DNA of 64,000 nt from Patulibacter sp. SYSU D01012 (GTDB lineage: Bacteria; Actinomycetota; Thermoleophilia; Solirubrobacterales; Solirubrobacteraceae). Numbering within the stretch: the first letter of the stretch is position 1; every line of letters starts with the position of its first letter. Below are positions 43,191-52,083 of this stretch, piece after piece. Both the position numbers and the translations under genes were made by a program. The stretch covers positions 284,009-348,008 of the forward strand of contig NZ_JAFMTB010000003.1 of NCBI RefSeq assembly GCF_017916475.1, in the 5' to 3' direction. The notes beneath the pieces were generated by a model. That model did no database searches, was not told the DNA's origin, and worked only from the letters and a program-made list of their open reading frames with translations.

Positions 43191-44012
43191 GTGGAGACCG
43201 ATCTCGCCCAGTGCCTGCGCGCGTGGCGGGACCGGCTGGTGCCTGCCGAGGTGGGCCTGGTCGGCGACGGTCCGCGTCGCGCTCCGGGACTGCGGCGCGA
43301 GGAGGTCGCGGAGCGGGCCGGGATCTCGGTCAACTACCTCATGCGCCTCGAGCAGGGTCGCGCCACCGCCCCCTCCCCGTCGGTCGTCGCGGCGCTGGCC
43401 CGGGCGCTGCGGCTGGACGACGTGGAGGCCGCGCACCTGTACCGGGTCGCCGGCCACGCCGGGGCCGGCGGCGGGATCGCGGTCCGGGCTCTGACGCCGT
43501 CCGTCGAGCGGATCGTGGCGCGGTTCCGCGACGTCCCGGTCCTGGTGCTCGACCCGGCGTGGACGGTCGTGGCGGCCAACGCCCTGACGCGGGCCCTCCT
43601 CTCCGAGCGGATCGTGGGCGACAACGCGGCCCGCAACCAGTTCCTCGGCCCCCTCTGGGTGGAGCGCGACGCCGAGCACACCGCCCTGTACGAGCGGCAG
43701 ATCGTCGGCGACCTGCGCCTGCAGCTCGGCCGCCATCCCGACGACCCGGGCGTGCGCGCGATCGTCGCCGAGCTGCGCGCGGCGTCGGAGCGCTTCGCCG
43801 CGCTCTGGCAGCACGCCCCGGCCGCTCTGCCGGCGACCTCGCGCAAGACCTTCCGCCACCGCACGGCGGGGCCCATCACCGTCGACTGCGACGTGACGGA
43901 GTTCCTCGGCACCGACCTGCGCATGGTCGTCTGGACGGCGGCGCCGGGGACCGCCGACGCGGCGGCGCTCGCGTCGCTCGTGCCGCCGGCGGTGAAGCTG
44001 GTGGACGCCTGA
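43191..44012 (+). CDS. XRE family regulator with MmyB-like ligand-binding domain
   Basis: A 273-residue homologue of the regulator at 34972. The HTH is LAQCLRAWRDRLVPAEVGL...APGLRREEVAERAGISVNYLMRLEQGRATAPSPSVVAALARAL, followed by the MmyB-like domain (VPVLVLDPAWTVVAANALTRALLS; RLQLGRHPDDPGVRAIVAELRAASERFAALWQ; ITVDCDVTEF). It probably regulates the divergent SDR gene. The GTG at 43191 is the first good start before the HTH. Confidence 0.87.
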   Translation: METDLAQCLRAWRDRLVPAEVGLVGDGPRRAPGLRREEVAERAGISVNYLMRLEQGRATAPSPSVVAALARALRLDDVEAAHLYRVAGHAGAGGGIAVRALTPSVERIVARFRDVPVLVLDPAWTVVAANALTRALLSERIVGDNAARNQFLGPLWVERDAEHTALYERQIVGDLRLQLGRHPDDPGVRAIVAELRAASERFAALWQHAPAALPATSRKTFRHRTAGPITVDCDVTEFLGTDLRMVVWTAAPGTADAAALASLVPPAVKLVDA

Positions 44013-44081
44013 GCGGCGCCCCTGTCGACCGGCGGCGTGGGCCGAACGTCGGGGTGGCGATGCCGGAGACGGCGCGCCGGC

Positions 44082-44465
44082 TCAGCCCGCCAGCGCGATC
44101 GCCGTCAGCACCACGCCGACCGCCGGCGCGCCGAGCTGGATGAGCGCCGAGCGCGCCTTGTCCGGCGACGAAGCCAGCAGCACCAGGCCGGCGGCGACCA
44201 TCATCCCGGCGCCCGTGAGTACCAGCGTCCCGCCGACGGTCTCGTTCCCGGCCGCCGCGAAGACGATGCCGGCGGCCACGGCGATCGCCAGGAAGAGGTT
44301 GTAGAAGCCCTGGTTGTAGGCGAGCTCGCGCGTCGCCTCGGCCTGGTCGGGGGTGGTGCCGAAGACGGCCCGCGCCCGCGTCGTCCACCAGAACGACTCG
44401 AGGACGAAGATGTAGACGTGGATCGCGGCGCCGATCCCCGCGAAGACCAGACCGAGCGCGAGCAT
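44082..44465 (-). CDS. DUF1304 family membrane protein
   Basis: A 127-residue protein with four helices. The signature is in the first two: GIGAAIHVYIFVLESFWWTTRARAVFGTTPDQAEATRELAYNQGFYNLFLAI, as in DUF1304 (the YqjF-like small inner-membrane family). Function unknown. The start at 44465 is supported by a -10 TACGGT 7 bases upstream, implying a leaderless mRNA. The upstream VanZ-like gene is on the same strand 26 bases away, so it may also be co-transcribed. Confidence 0.87.
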   Translation of the reverse strand: MLALGLVFAGIGAAIHVYIFVLESFWWTTRARAVFGTTPDQAEATRELAYNQGFYNLFLAIAVAAGIVFAAAGNETVGGTLVLTGAGMMVAAGLVLLASSPDKARSALIQLGAPAVGVVLTAIALAG

Positions 44466-44472
44466 GGGCGGC

Positions 44473-44478
44473 ACCGTA
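44473..44478 (-). promoter_or_regulatory. -10 element (TACGGT), leaderless DUF1304 gene
   Basis: TACGGT on the minus strand ends 7 bases before the ATG at 44465. Confidence 0.45.
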
Positions 44479-44491
44479 CCGGCGTGCGCGG

Positions 44492-44989
44492 TCAGGCGGG
44501 CAGCGGCTCGCGCGTCCCCCGCCGTCGGTGCCGGCGCAGGGCGACGGCCGCGAGCCCCACGCCCACGACCGCCCCGAGCGCGTTGCCGAGCCAATCGCTC
44601 GTGTCGCACGAACGGCCGATCGCCGGCACGAGCGCCTGCAGCATCTCGATCCCCGCGGACAGGACGCAGGCCGCCGCGAGCGCGGCCAGGGGCCGGCGGC
44701 TGGCCACGGCGGCCAGGTAGGCGGGCGCCACGAACAGGACGAGGTTGGCGAACAGCTCGACGCGCGCGGGCGTCGGCAGCGACCACCCGACCTCGCAGCG
44801 CGAGAAGAGCTCGCGATCCACCGGGACGAGCGTCAGCGCCGCGAGGGGGAGGAGCGACAGCAGCGCCAGGGCCCACGCGATGCGCGGGCGGGAGGCGAGG
44901 GCCGGCGCGGCGAACGGGCCGACGACCACGAACGCCGCCAGCACCGCCGGCATCAGCCACCGGTGGGCCAGCAGGAAGTCGGTGATCAC
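44492..44989 (-). CDS. VanZ-like family membrane protein
   Basis: A 165-residue protein with four to five helices and the VanZ signature in the C-terminal half: LVLFVAPAYLAAV and ACVLSAGIEMLQALVPAIGRSCDTSDWLGNALGAVVGVGL. VanZ proteins lower teicoplanin sensitivity in enterococci, but most homologues have no known role. The C-terminal tail is Arg-rich and cytoplasmic. GTG start at 44989. Confidence 0.85.
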   Translation of the reverse strand: MITDFLLAHRWLMPAVLAAFVVVGPFAAPALASRPRIAWALALLSLLPLAALTLVPVDRELFSRCEVGWSLPTPARVELFANLVLFVAPAYLAAVASRRPLAALAAACVLSAGIEMLQALVPAIGRSCDTSDWLGNALGAVVGVGLAAVALRRHRRRGTREPLPA

Positions 44990-45051
44990 GCCATCACGGT
45001 GGCAGGTCCGACGCGGTGCTGTGGGCGGCCGCTGCCGCCGGGCCTGGCGTG

Positions 45052-45057
45052 TACGGT
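45052..45057 (+). promoter_or_regulatory. -10 element (TACGGT), leaderless secreted-protein gene
   Basis: TACGGT ends 6 bases before the ATG at 45064. Confidence 0.5.
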
Positions 45058-45063
45058 CGACCG

Positions 45064-46371
45064 ATGGGTGGGATCTGCGAGGAGCCTGGCTCAGCGCGCC
45101 GGCAAGCGTGGGGCACCGCCGGCCGGGTCGGCGCGTCGCTGGTCACGTCGGCCGTGTGCCTCGCCGGCTTGGCGGGTCTCGGCGCGGTGTCGGCGCAGGC
45201 GCGCGGTGGCGAGTGGGCCGCCCTGGCGCCGACGGACGCGCTTGAGACCGGTGGGTCCTCGAGCGGCGCGACGGTCGACGACGGCCAGGTCAACTGGCTA
45301 CTACAGCGCAGGGCCGGCGTGTTCCCGTTCGAGACGACCGGATTCGACGTTCGGACCGTGCCGCTCGCCGGGGGGCGGGAGAGACGCGTCACGCTCGACG
45401 TTGGTGCTCTCGAGCGTCCTCAGCCCGCTGGCGGTGTGGATGTCGACGTCGTGAACCCGGCGGCGAGGTGGCACGACGGCCGCGTCGTGGTGGTCGGTCA
45501 GTGGGCGCTTCCGGCCGCCGACCCGACGACGAACGCCCGCGGGTTGGAGAGCGGGTTCCGGGCGGTGTTCGACGCCGGGTCCGGGCGTCTCCTCTCGCAG
45601 CAGCGCGTTCCCGCGCTCGGGGTCAGCCCGGTCTCCGGCGGACGGCTCGCGGAGGCCTTCGTCCCCGGCACGGCACCGGTGCTTCGCGCGGAGACCGTCC
45701 AGGGCGGGGCGATCGTCGACGGCCTCGACGGAGGGCCGCTGGGGGCGTCGCCCGCCGTCGCCGAGACCAGCGGAGCGTCGGCGCTCGTGTTCGACGGGCC
45801 GCTCGAAGGCGCGAAGCCCCGGTGGGCCCGCGGGGTCGGCGCCGCGCACGTGGTGGATCTGCGGACGGGCGCCGAGCGGTACCGCGTCACGGCGCGGGCA
45901 TTGACGACCGCGGCCGGAGTCGGTCGGTCGTCGCGGCCCCAGCTGGCGCTCGCCCCCGACGGCGGACTCTCCGTCACCGTGGCCTCCCGCCGCGCGAGGA
46001 CCCTGCATGCGGTCGCCGTCGACGCGAGCGGGCGGGTGCGCCGGGTGAGCCGACCGCTCCGCCGGGCGACCGCCGTCGCCGGCATGGTCTTGGGAGAACG
46101 GTCGATCGTCGGCGCGACGCTCGAGGGCGCGGGGGCGCGCGGGCGTGAGCAGGACCGGCTGTGGCTGGCCGATGCTCGCGGACGCCGCGGGGTGCGCCTG
46201 AGCTTCGGCCGACAGCGCCATGGGCTCGTGCGGAGCACGTTCGCGCCGTTCTGGTGGGACGGCCGCACCGCCGCCTGGGACGCCGAGACGAAGCGCGGGC
46301 GTCCGGGGATCGTCGTGACGCGGACCCGCGGTCAGCGGCTCACCGCACGAGCGGCACCGTCGGGCCTCTAG
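45064..46371 (+). CDS. Exported protein of unknown function, beta-propeller-like repeats
   Basis: A 435-residue protein. The N-terminus has a basic region and one hydrophobic segment (ASLVTSAVCLAGLAGLGAVSAQA), consistent with a Sec signal or anchor. The rest is beta-rich, with repeated units of the form (hydrophobic)-D-G-x-W/V-V such as ARWHDGRVVVVGQWAL, FDAGSGRLLSQQRV, LALAPDGGLSVTVASRR and PFWWDGRTAAWDAETKRGR, which suggests a WD40/TolB-like propeller. No family recognised. GC bias is slightly lower than in its neighbours. ATG 45064 matches a -10 six bases upstream. Confidence 0.75.
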   Translation: MGGICEEPGSARRQAWGTAGRVGASLVTSAVCLAGLAGLGAVSAQARGGEWAALAPTDALETGGSSSGATVDDGQVNWLLQRRAGVFPFETTGFDVRTVPLAGGRERRVTLDVGALERPQPAGGVDVDVVNPAARWHDGRVVVVGQWALPAADPTTNARGLESGFRAVFDAGSGRLLSQQRVPALGVSPVSGGRLAEAFVPGTAPVLRAETVQGGAIVDGLDGGPLGASPAVAETSGASALVFDGPLEGAKPRWARGVGAAHVVDLRTGAERYRVTARALTTAAGVGRSSRPQLALAPDGGLSVTVASRRARTLHAVAVDASGRVRRVSRPLRRATAVAGMVLGERSIVGATLEGAGARGREQDRLWLADARGRRGVRLSFGRQRHGLVRSTFAPFWWDGRTAAWDAETKRGRPGIVVTRTRGQRLTARAAPSGL

Positions 46372-46420
46372 CCCCGGCACCACGCCTCTGCGGCGCGCCG
46401 CCCCGACGTCGACGTCCCCA

Positions 46421-46493
46421 TGGAGCCTGGGGGATTCGAACCCCCGACCCTCTGCTTGCAAAGCAGATGCTCTACCAACTGAGCTAAGGCCCC
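46421..46493 (-). tRNA. tRNA-Ala (anticodon TGC)
   Basis: A 73-nt cloverleaf on the minus strand. The acceptor stem GGGGCCT pairs with AGGCTCC with one G-T wobble and discriminator A. The D-arm is AGCTCAGTTGGTAGAGC, the anticodon stem-loop is TCTGC-TTTGCAA-GCAGA with anticodon TGC, and the T-arm is GGGGGTTCGAATCCCCC. The 3' CCA is not encoded. Confidence 0.97.
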
Positions 46494-46503
46494 CGGTCGC
46501 CCA

Positions 46504-46509
46504 AGGGTA
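46504..46509 (-). promoter_or_regulatory. -10 element (TACCCT) of tRNA-Ala
   Basis: TACCCT on the minus strand lies 10 bases upstream of the mature 5' end (46493), so the primary transcript would start a few bases before the tRNA. Confidence 0.45.
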
Positions 46510-46569
46510 GCGGCCCCGGCGGGGCGGACACCACCACGCCGCTGCCGGCGACGGTGAGCGCGGCGGTGG

Positions 46570-47361
46570 TCAGGGCGAGACGGGCGCGTCGCCGGAGGCC
46601 GCCGCGTGGGCGCGGTCGGCGAGCAGGTGCGCCAGGGCGGTGACGCGCGGGACGAAAGCGGTCCAGTCATCGGCGGACGTGCCCAGGTAGCCGTCCCGCG
46701 CGCGCTCCAGCAGCTCGCGGTCGGCAGGCGTCAGCGTGGGGGCGACCGCGTCGGCGGCGGCGTCCTTCGTGACGATGCGGCCCGTGCGCAAGGTCACGAG
46801 CATGCGGGACAGGACCAGCAGCGTGTTGCGCTCGTCGCCCTCGATCTCCTCGAGGATGTCCGGGATCGCCGCCAGGTTCGCGCGGCGGAGCATCGCGGGC
46901 GGCACCGGTGCGACGAGGTCCTCCAGCGGCGCCCCGCGCAGGACGCGGTGCCCTTCGTGGGCGGTCGCGACGAGCGTCACGGCGTCCGGGTCGTCCTCGG
47001 GGTGCGGTGCGCCCCCGGCGAGCAGCTCGGCCCGGAGCCACTCGCCGTACTGGAAGTCGCGATGAGCGCGGGCCTCCCACGACGTCCCCGCGCCCGCCAC
47101 GAGGCTCGTCAGCTCGATGGGGCGTCGGGTCTCGGGCCTGGGGTCCGCGCCGACGGTCGGACCGGACGTGTGGAGCAGCGCCGACACGAGCTCCGCGCGC
47201 TCCGTACGCGTCAGGGACCGGCGGGTTATCACCAGGAGGTCGAGGTCGCTGTTCGGGCGCAGGCCGCCGGTCACGGCGGAGCCGTACAGGTAGACGCCGA
47301 GGACGCCGCCCGGGTCCGCGCGGTCCAGGTGCTCGAGGATCGGGGTGATCGCGTCGATCAT
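46570..47361 (-). CDS. AadA-like aminoglycoside nucleotidyltransferase
   Basis: A 263-residue protein, the same length as AadA-type ANT(3'')(9). The N-terminal nucleotidyltransferase motif GVYLYGSAVTGGLRPNSDLDLLV gives the two metal-binding aspartates. The segment HRDFQYGEWLRAELLAG matches the QFGEWQRxDILAG region, and DERNTLLVLSRMLVTLRTGRIVTKDAAA matches the C-terminal helical domain with GDERNVVLTLSRI. It predicts adenylylation of streptomycin and spectinomycin. No mobile element is nearby and GC content matches the surroundings, so it looks chromosomal and intrinsic. ATG 47361 is chosen over an upstream in-frame start. Confidence 0.85.
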   Translation of the reverse strand: MIDAITPILEHLDRADPGGVLGVYLYGSAVTGGLRPNSDLDLLVITRRSLTRTERAELVSALLHTSGPTVGADPRPETRRPIELTSLVAGAGTSWEARAHRDFQYGEWLRAELLAGGAPHPEDDPDAVTLVATAHEGHRVLRGAPLEDLVAPVPPAMLRRANLAAIPDILEEIEGDERNTLLVLSRMLVTLRTGRIVTKDAAADAVAPTLTPADRELLERARDGYLGTSADDWTAFVPRVTALAHLLADRAHAAASGDAPVSP

Positions 47362-47488
47362 CGTCGGGCAACCGTCCCACGTGAGGCGATCAGCCGCGTG
47401 GGTCGCGGGGTGGCCGGTCGAGAGATCGGGCTGCGGGGTGCGCGAGGCGGGGAGGCGCATCGCGCCGGCCCTCGCGCCGCGCCGCAAC

Positions 47489-47494
47489 TACCCT
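47489..47494 (+). promoter_or_regulatory. -10 element (TACCCT), leaderless purK
   Basis: TACCCT ends 7 bases before the GTG at 47502. Confidence 0.5.
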
Positions 47495-47501
47495 TCACCC
47501 G

Positions 47502-48680
47502 GTGAGCAGCGAGATCGTGCACGCGCGCCCCGCCCAGGACGAGTCCGGCCCGCGGCGGCCGCGCGTCGGGGTGCTCGGCGCCGGGCAGCTGGCCCGGATG
47601 GACCAGCAGGCCGCGATCCCGCTCGCCGTCGACCTGCGGGTGCTGGCGAACGACCCGTCCGAGGCCGCGGTGCTCGCCGGCGTCGAGGCGGTCGTCGGCT
47701 CGACGGACGACCTCGACACGCTGCGCGCGTTCGCTGTCGATGTCGACGTCCTGACCTTCGAGTTCGAGGGCATCGACCCCGAGCACCTGCGCACGCTCGA
47801 GGCCGAGGGGCACCGGCTCGTTCCGTCGCCCGCGGCGAAGCTCGTCGCGCAGGACAAGCTGCACCAGCGGCAGACGCTCGGGGACGCCGGCTTTCCCGTC
47901 CCGCCGTGGATCCGCGCGACGAGCGCCGACGAGGTCGTCGCGTTCGCCGAGCAGCACGGCTGGCCGCTCGTGCTGAAGGCCCCGCGCGGCGGGTACGACG
48001 GCCGCGGCGTGCAGGTCGTCGACGACGTGGACGAGGCCGCCGCGATGCTCGCCGGCCTGCCCGACGGCGTCCTGGTCGAGCCGAAGCTGCCGATCGAGCG
48101 CGAGGTCGCCGCGCTCGTCGCCCGCACCGCCGACGGGTCGAGCGTCGTCTACCCCGTCGTCGAGACGGTGCAGCGCCACGCGATGCTGCGCGAGCTGATC
48201 GCCCCGGCCGAGATCCCCGCCGCGCTGGCCGACGAGGCCGCAGACCTGGCGCGCCGCATCGTCGAGCACATCGACGCCACCGGCCTGATCGCCGTCGAGC
48301 TGTTCGTCACCGCCGAGGGCCTGTCGGTCAACGAGCTCGCGCTGCGCCCGCACAACTCGGGCCACTACTCGATCGAGGGCGCGGTCACCTCGCAGTTCGA
48401 GCAGCACGTCCGCGCGGTGCTCGGCTGGCCGCTCGGCTCGCCCGCGCTGACCGCGCCGGCCGCCGTCACCGTCAACGTCGTCGGCCCGGACGACGGCAGC
48501 GACCCGGCGTCGCGGCTGCCGCAGGCGCTCGCCGTCGAGGGCGCCCACGTGCACCTGTACGGCAAGGGCGCCCGGCCCGGCCGCAAGCTCGGCCACGTCA
48601 CCGCCCTCGGCCCGGACGTCGAGACGGCGCGCGCGACCGCGTGGCGCGCCGTGAAGATCCTCGAGGGCGACGCGGCGTGA
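47502..48680 (+). CDS. purK: 5-(carboxyamino)imidazole ribonucleotide synthase
   Basis: A 392-residue ATP-grasp enzyme of purine biosynthesis. It converts AIR, ATP and bicarbonate to N5-CAIR. It has [17 protein letters not shown] at the N-terminus, [40 protein letters not shown], the ATP-grasp [18 protein letters not shown], and [28 protein letters not shown] (PurK signature). PurE follows 106 bases downstream. The GTG at 47502 with a -10 seven bases upstream suggests a leaderless message. Confidence 0.95.
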   Translation: MSSEIVHARPAQDESGPRRPRVGVLGAGQLARMDQQAAIPLAVDLRVLANDPSEAAVLAGVEAVVGSTDDLDTLRAFAVDVDVLTFEFEGIDPEHLRTLEAEGHRLVPSPAAKLVAQDKLHQRQTLGDAGFPVPPWIRATSADEVVAFAEQHGWPLVLKAPRGGYDGRGVQVVDDVDEAAAMLAGLPDGVLVEPKLPIEREVAALVARTADGSSVVYPVVETVQRHAMLRELIAPAEIPAALADEAADLARRIVEHIDATGLIAVELFVTAEGLSVNELALRPHNSGHYSIEGAVTSQFEQHVRAVLGWPLGSPALTAPAAVTVNVVGPDDGSDPASRLPQALAVEGAHVHLYGKGARPGRKLGHVTALGPDVETARATAWRAVKILEGDAA

Positions 48681-48786
48681 GCCGTCCCGGCGACCTCCCC
48701 GCCGCCGCGCCGCCCGTCGCCGGCCGTCCCGTCACCCCGGCCCGCGACCCGTTCGCGGTCCACCACCCGCACCCCTGGAGTCCCGC

Positions 48787-49290
48787 ATGAGCGCACCGAC
48801 CGTCGGCATCGTCATGGGCAGCGACTCGGACCTGCCGACGATGCAGGCCGCCGCCGACGCCCTGGACGAGTTCGGCATCAGCCACGAGATCCGCGTCGTC
48901 TCGGCGCACCGCGCGCCGCACGACATGGTCCGCTACGGCGCCGAGGCCCACGAGCGCGGCCTGCAGGTGATCATCGCCGGCGCGGGCGGTGCGGCCCACC
49001 TGCCGGGCATGCTGGCGTCGACCACGCCGCTGCCGGTCGTCGGCGTGCCCGTCCCGCTGAAGCACCTGGACGGCATGGACTCGCTGCTGTCGATCGTGCA
49101 GATGCCGGCCGGGGTGCCGGTCGCGACCGTCGGCGTCGGCAACGCCCGCAACGCCGGCCTGCTCGCCGCGCGCATCCTCGCCACTGGGGACGCCGAGCGG
49201 ACGGCGGCGATCCTGCGCGCGCAGGAGGAGCTGCTGGCGGCGTCGCACGAGAAGGACGCGCGCGTCCGGGCCCAGACCGGGCAGGCGTAG
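48787..49290 (+). CDS. purE: 5-(carboxyamino)imidazole ribonucleotide mutase
   Basis: A 167-residue class I PurE. It contains [41 protein letters not shown] (catalytic His), [29 protein letters not shown] and [15 protein letters not shown]. It rearranges N5-CAIR to CAIR, the next step after PurK, whose gene lies directly upstream. TGGAG precedes the ATG. Confidence 0.95.
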   Translation: MSAPTVGIVMGSDSDLPTMQAAADALDEFGISHEIRVVSAHRAPHDMVRYGAEAHERGLQVIIAGAGGAAHLPGMLASTTPLPVVGVPVPLKHLDGMDSLLSIVQMPAGVPVATVGVGNARNAGLLAARILATGDAERTAAILRAQEELLAASHEKDARVRAQTGQA

Positions 49291-49322
49291 CGGAGCACCG
49301 GTCGGCCTGCGAGGCTGGCCTC

Positions 49323-49649
49323 GTGCCGGTGCCCCTCGCGATCTCCGCCGGCGGCGGATCGGGATCCGGCGGCCCCGACGCCGTCGTGATCGTCGTCGCC
49401 GTGATCGCGGCGCTCGTCGTCCTCCCCGCCCTGGTGGGCCTGGCGCTCCGGGCCCACGACGCGCGCCGTCCCCGCGGACGCGACGACGACCCGGCCGACC
49501 AGCGCCGGGACGCTCGGCGCGAGCCGTTCTCGCACACGCTGGGCGGTGCCTGGGGCAACGCGGGCTGGGCCCAGTCGCCGCGCGCCGGCTGGACGATCGT
49601 CGGGGCCCTCGCGGCGGCGGTGCTCGTCGTCTGGCTCTTGATCCGCTGA
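49323..49649 (+). CDS. Small membrane protein, two helices
   Basis: A 108-residue protein of unknown function. One helix lies near residues 20-42 (AVVIVVAVIAALVVLPALVGLAL) and another at the C-terminus (GWTIVGALAAAVLVVWLLIR), with a charged cytoplasmic loop RRPRGRDDDPADQRRDARRE between them. It follows purE by 32 bases and may be on the same message. GTG start. Confidence 0.65.
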   Translation: MPVPLAISAGGGSGSGGPDAVVIVVAVIAALVVLPALVGLALRAHDARRPRGRDDDPADQRRDARREPFSHTLGGAWGNAGWAQSPRAGWTIVGALAAAVLVVWLLIR

Positions 49650-49735
49650 CGGCCCCGCGCGTCCGCCGCGCCGCGGTGCCATGCGGGGATCGCGGCGTGA
49701 CGGCAGGCCGACGCCGCGTCAGGCGCGGCCCGCCC

Positions 49736-50155
49736 CTACGTCTCGAACAGGATGATCGCCAGCATCGCGACGCCGGTCAGCAGCCCGACGAGCGACACCA
49801 GGCCGGTGACGCGGTCGCTCGTGGCGGGGAACTCGCCGCGGCGCACCGCGCGCTCGACCTCGAGCCGGCGGCGGTGGCCGTAGGCGATGGCGACGAGGCC
49901 GATGATCGAGAAGCCGACGCCGAGCGCCGTGTAGGGCCACTGCACGTCGGCGTCCGTCAGCTCGGGCACCACGCGCGCGGCGGCGAGGGCGGCGGTCAGC
50001 GCAGTCAGGCCGGTGCGCCACCAGGCCAGGTACGTGCGCTCGTTGGCGAGCAGCGTCCGGCGGCTGTAGTCCCGCGGGTCGAGCGGGCGCGCGCTCCACG
50101 CGCGCTCGCGCTCGGCCTCCTCCTCGGGGGTCAGCTCCTCGGCGGCGCGGTCCAC
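49736..50155 (-). CDS. DUF202 family membrane protein
   Basis: A 139-residue protein. The DUF202/YidH motif is SRRTLLANERTYLAWWRTGLTALTAALAAARVVPE, followed by two more helices (ALGVGFSIIGLVAIAYGHRR; GLVSLVGLLTGVAMLAIILF). The N-terminal 30 residues are acidic and soluble. Function unknown. The GTG at 50155 has a -10 TACCGT 6 bases upstream. It is downstream of the VWA gene but has its own promoter. Confidence 0.87.
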   Translation of the reverse strand: MDRAAEELTPEEEAERERAWSARPLDPRDYSRRTLLANERTYLAWWRTGLTALTAALAAARVVPELTDADVQWPYTALGVGFSIIGLVAIAYGHRRRLEVERAVRRGEFPATSDRVTGLVSLVGLLTGVAMLAIILFET

Positions 50156-50161
50156 TCCGTC

Positions 50162-50167
50162 ACGGTA
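50162..50167 (-). promoter_or_regulatory. -10 element (TACCGT), leaderless DUF202 gene
   Basis: TACCGT on the minus strand ends 6 bases before the GTG at 50155. Confidence 0.5.
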
Positions 50168-50214
50168 CCCCGGGCCGCCCGGCGCGGCGTGACGTGCTGG
50201 TGACGCCGCGGCCG

Positions 50215-51171
50215 CTACGCGACCCGGCTGCGCCAGCGCACGCCCAGGCCCACGCCGGCGAGCAGGACGAGCAGCGCGGCGCCGGCGAACCACGCGGTGA
50301 TCTCGCGCTGCTCGGACTCGGTCGCCACGCGGGCGCCGACCTGCTCGTAGATCTTGTCCAGCTCGTTCGCGTCGTCGACGGTGAACGACTCGCCGCCGGA
50401 CACGCGGGCGATCTGGCGCATCGTCTCGGGGTCCGGGGGCACGCGCAGGATGCTCGCGCCGTAGCGGCCGCCGGTGACGTAGCCCTGGTCGGTGCCGAGG
50501 GCCACCGTGTAGACGGGCACGCCCTCGCGCCGGGCCCGCTCGGCCACGGCGATCGGGTCCTCGCCCGTCATCGACGCCCCGTCCGAGAGCAGCAGCACGG
50601 CGCCCGGGGGCTTGTCGCCGCCAGCCGGATCGCCCTCGGCCTTCAGCGCGTCCAGGGCCACGGCGAGCGCGTCGCCCGTGGCGGTGCCGCCGTCGGCCCG
50701 CAGGGCGTTCAGGGCGTCGCGGACGACGGCGCGGTCCGTCGTCGGCTCCTGCACCGTGCTCGGCGTCGAGGAGTAGCCGATCAGGCCGACGCGGGTCTGC
50801 GCCGGCACGCCGTCGAGGAACGACAGGGCCGCGTTGCGGGCCGCGTCCATCCGCGTCGGCTGGACGTCCTGGGCGTCCATCGATCCCGAGGCGTCGGTCA
50901 CGAGCATCACGGTGGCGCGCTCGACGGGCACCTTCACCGTGCGCTCGGGCCGCGCGATCGCGACCGCCAGCAGCGCGACGGCGGCGGCGAGGAGGACGGC
51001 AGGAAGCCAGCGGCGGTGCCACGGCTGGGCGCCCGCGATCGCCCGCAGCGTCGACACCGCCGGCATCCGGATGGCGTGCCGCTTGCGCCGCGCGCGGGCG
51101 GCGCGCAGCGCCAGCCAGCCCGCGGGCAGGAGCAGGAGCAGCAGCAGGAAGAGCGGGGCGGCCAGGCTCAC
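50215..51171 (-). CDS. VWA-domain membrane protein (BatA-like)
   Basis: A 318-residue protein. The N-terminal membrane segment LAAPLFLLLLLLLPAGWLALRAA leads to a second helix (WLPAVLLAAAVALLAVAIARPE), a von Willebrand A domain with the MIDAS motif VTDASGSMDAQDVQPTRMDAARNAA (D-x-S-x-S) and VLLLSDGASMTGEDP, and a C-terminal helix (AWFAGAALLVLLAGVGLGV). It is part of the MoxR-DUF58-VWA (Bat-type) module thought to act in envelope stress or complex assembly. Its GTG overlaps the DUF58 stop (GTGA). Confidence 0.88.
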   Translation of the reverse strand: MSLAAPLFLLLLLLLPAGWLALRAARARRKRHAIRMPAVSTLRAIAGAQPWHRRWLPAVLLAAAVALLAVAIARPERTVKVPVERATVMLVTDASGSMDAQDVQPTRMDAARNAALSFLDGVPAQTRVGLIGYSSTPSTVQEPTTDRAVVRDALNALRADGGTATGDALAVALDALKAEGDPAGGDKPPGAVLLLSDGASMTGEDPIAVAERARREGVPVYTVALGTDQGYVTGGRYGASILRVPPDPETMRQIARVSGGESFTVDDANELDKIYEQVGARVATESEQREITAWFAGAALLVLLAGVGLGVRWRSRVA

Positions 51172-52079
51172 GCCAGCCCCCGGCCCAGCTCGCGCAGCCA
51201 GTCCCCGTCGGTGGTGACGGTCAGGAAGCCCGAGCGGGTGCGGCGCACCGCGGCCCGGACGCCCTCGCGGCGCTCGCTCTCGGCGCGGGCGAACGCCTCG
51301 CGCAGCCGCCGCGACGACGTGTCCACCTCGACGTCCTCGCCCGTCTCGGGGTCGACCAGCAGCAGGGTGCCGGCGTCGGGCAGCGCGAGCTCGCGCGGAT
51401 CGACGACCTCGATCACGAGCACCCGGTGCTGGCGCGCCAGGACGGACAGCGGGCGCTCCCAGGCGGAGCCGTCGCGCAGGTCGGACACGACCGTCACGAT
51501 GCCGGGCCGCCGCGCGATCCGCGTCAGGCGGCCGAGCGCCGTCGCCAGGTCCTCGGCGTCGGCCGTGCCGTCGGGCGCGACGCCCTCGGCGAGCGCGCGG
51601 TCGACGGTGCCCAGCGCGCCGCGGCCCCCGGCGGGCGGCACCAGGCGCGTGGCGCCGGCCCCGGCACCCCACCGGAAGAGGGCGATCCGCCCGCCGCGGC
51701 GCACGCCGACGCGCGACACGACCCGGGCGACGCCCTCGGCGACGTCCGACTTCAGCCGGTCGCGGGTGCCGAACGCCATCGACGCCGACACGTCGAGGGC
51801 GATCCACGTCGTCACGGTCCGCTCGGGCACGTGGACGCGCACGTGCGGCTCGCCGGTGCGCGCGCTGGCCGCGGGGTCCAGGTGGCGGACGTCGTCGCCC
51901 TCGACGTACGGCCGCAGCTGGCTCAGCTCGGTGCCCGACCCCAGGCCGGCGGCGCGATGCTCGCCGGGCAGCACGCCGCCGGTGCGGCGCGCGAGGGCCA
52001 GCTCGATCGCCTGCACGGCGGGGCCCCCGACGCGGCCGGGGCCCTGCCGCCCCGGCGGATCGATCAGCGGCGTCGGCAC
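51168..52079 (-). CDS. DUF58 domain protein
   Basis: A 303-residue protein. The DUF58 signature is GSGTELSQLRPYVEGDDVRHLDPAASARTGEPHVRVHVPERTVTTWIALDVSASMAFG, with an intact VWA-type DxSxS at its end. It lacks the two N-terminal helices found in many DUF58 proteins, so it is probably cytoplasmic. It works with MoxR ATPase and VWA proteins in a module of ill-defined chaperone-like function. It starts 4 bases after the MoxR stop and overlaps the VWA start. Confidence 0.9.
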   Translation of the reverse strand: MPTPLIDPPGRQGPGRVGGPAVQAIELALARRTGGVLPGEHRAAGLGSGTELSQLRPYVEGDDVRHLDPAASARTGEPHVRVHVPERTVTTWIALDVSASMAFGTRDRLKSDVAEGVARVVSRVGVRRGGRIALFRWGAGAGATRLVPPAGGRGALGTVDRALAEGVAPDGTADAEDLATALGRLTRIARRPGIVTVVSDLRDGSAWERPLSVLARQHRVLVIEVVDPRELALPDAGTLLLVDPETGEDVEVDTSSRRLREAFARAESERREGVRAAVRRTRSGFLTVTTDGDWLRELGRGLA

Positions 52080-52083
52080 GGGC

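Noticed and set aside
46421-46493. tRNA-Ala as an integration site for a genomic island containing the aadA-like gene
   Set aside because: No integrase, no repeat of the tRNA 3' end found nearby, and no base-composition shift.
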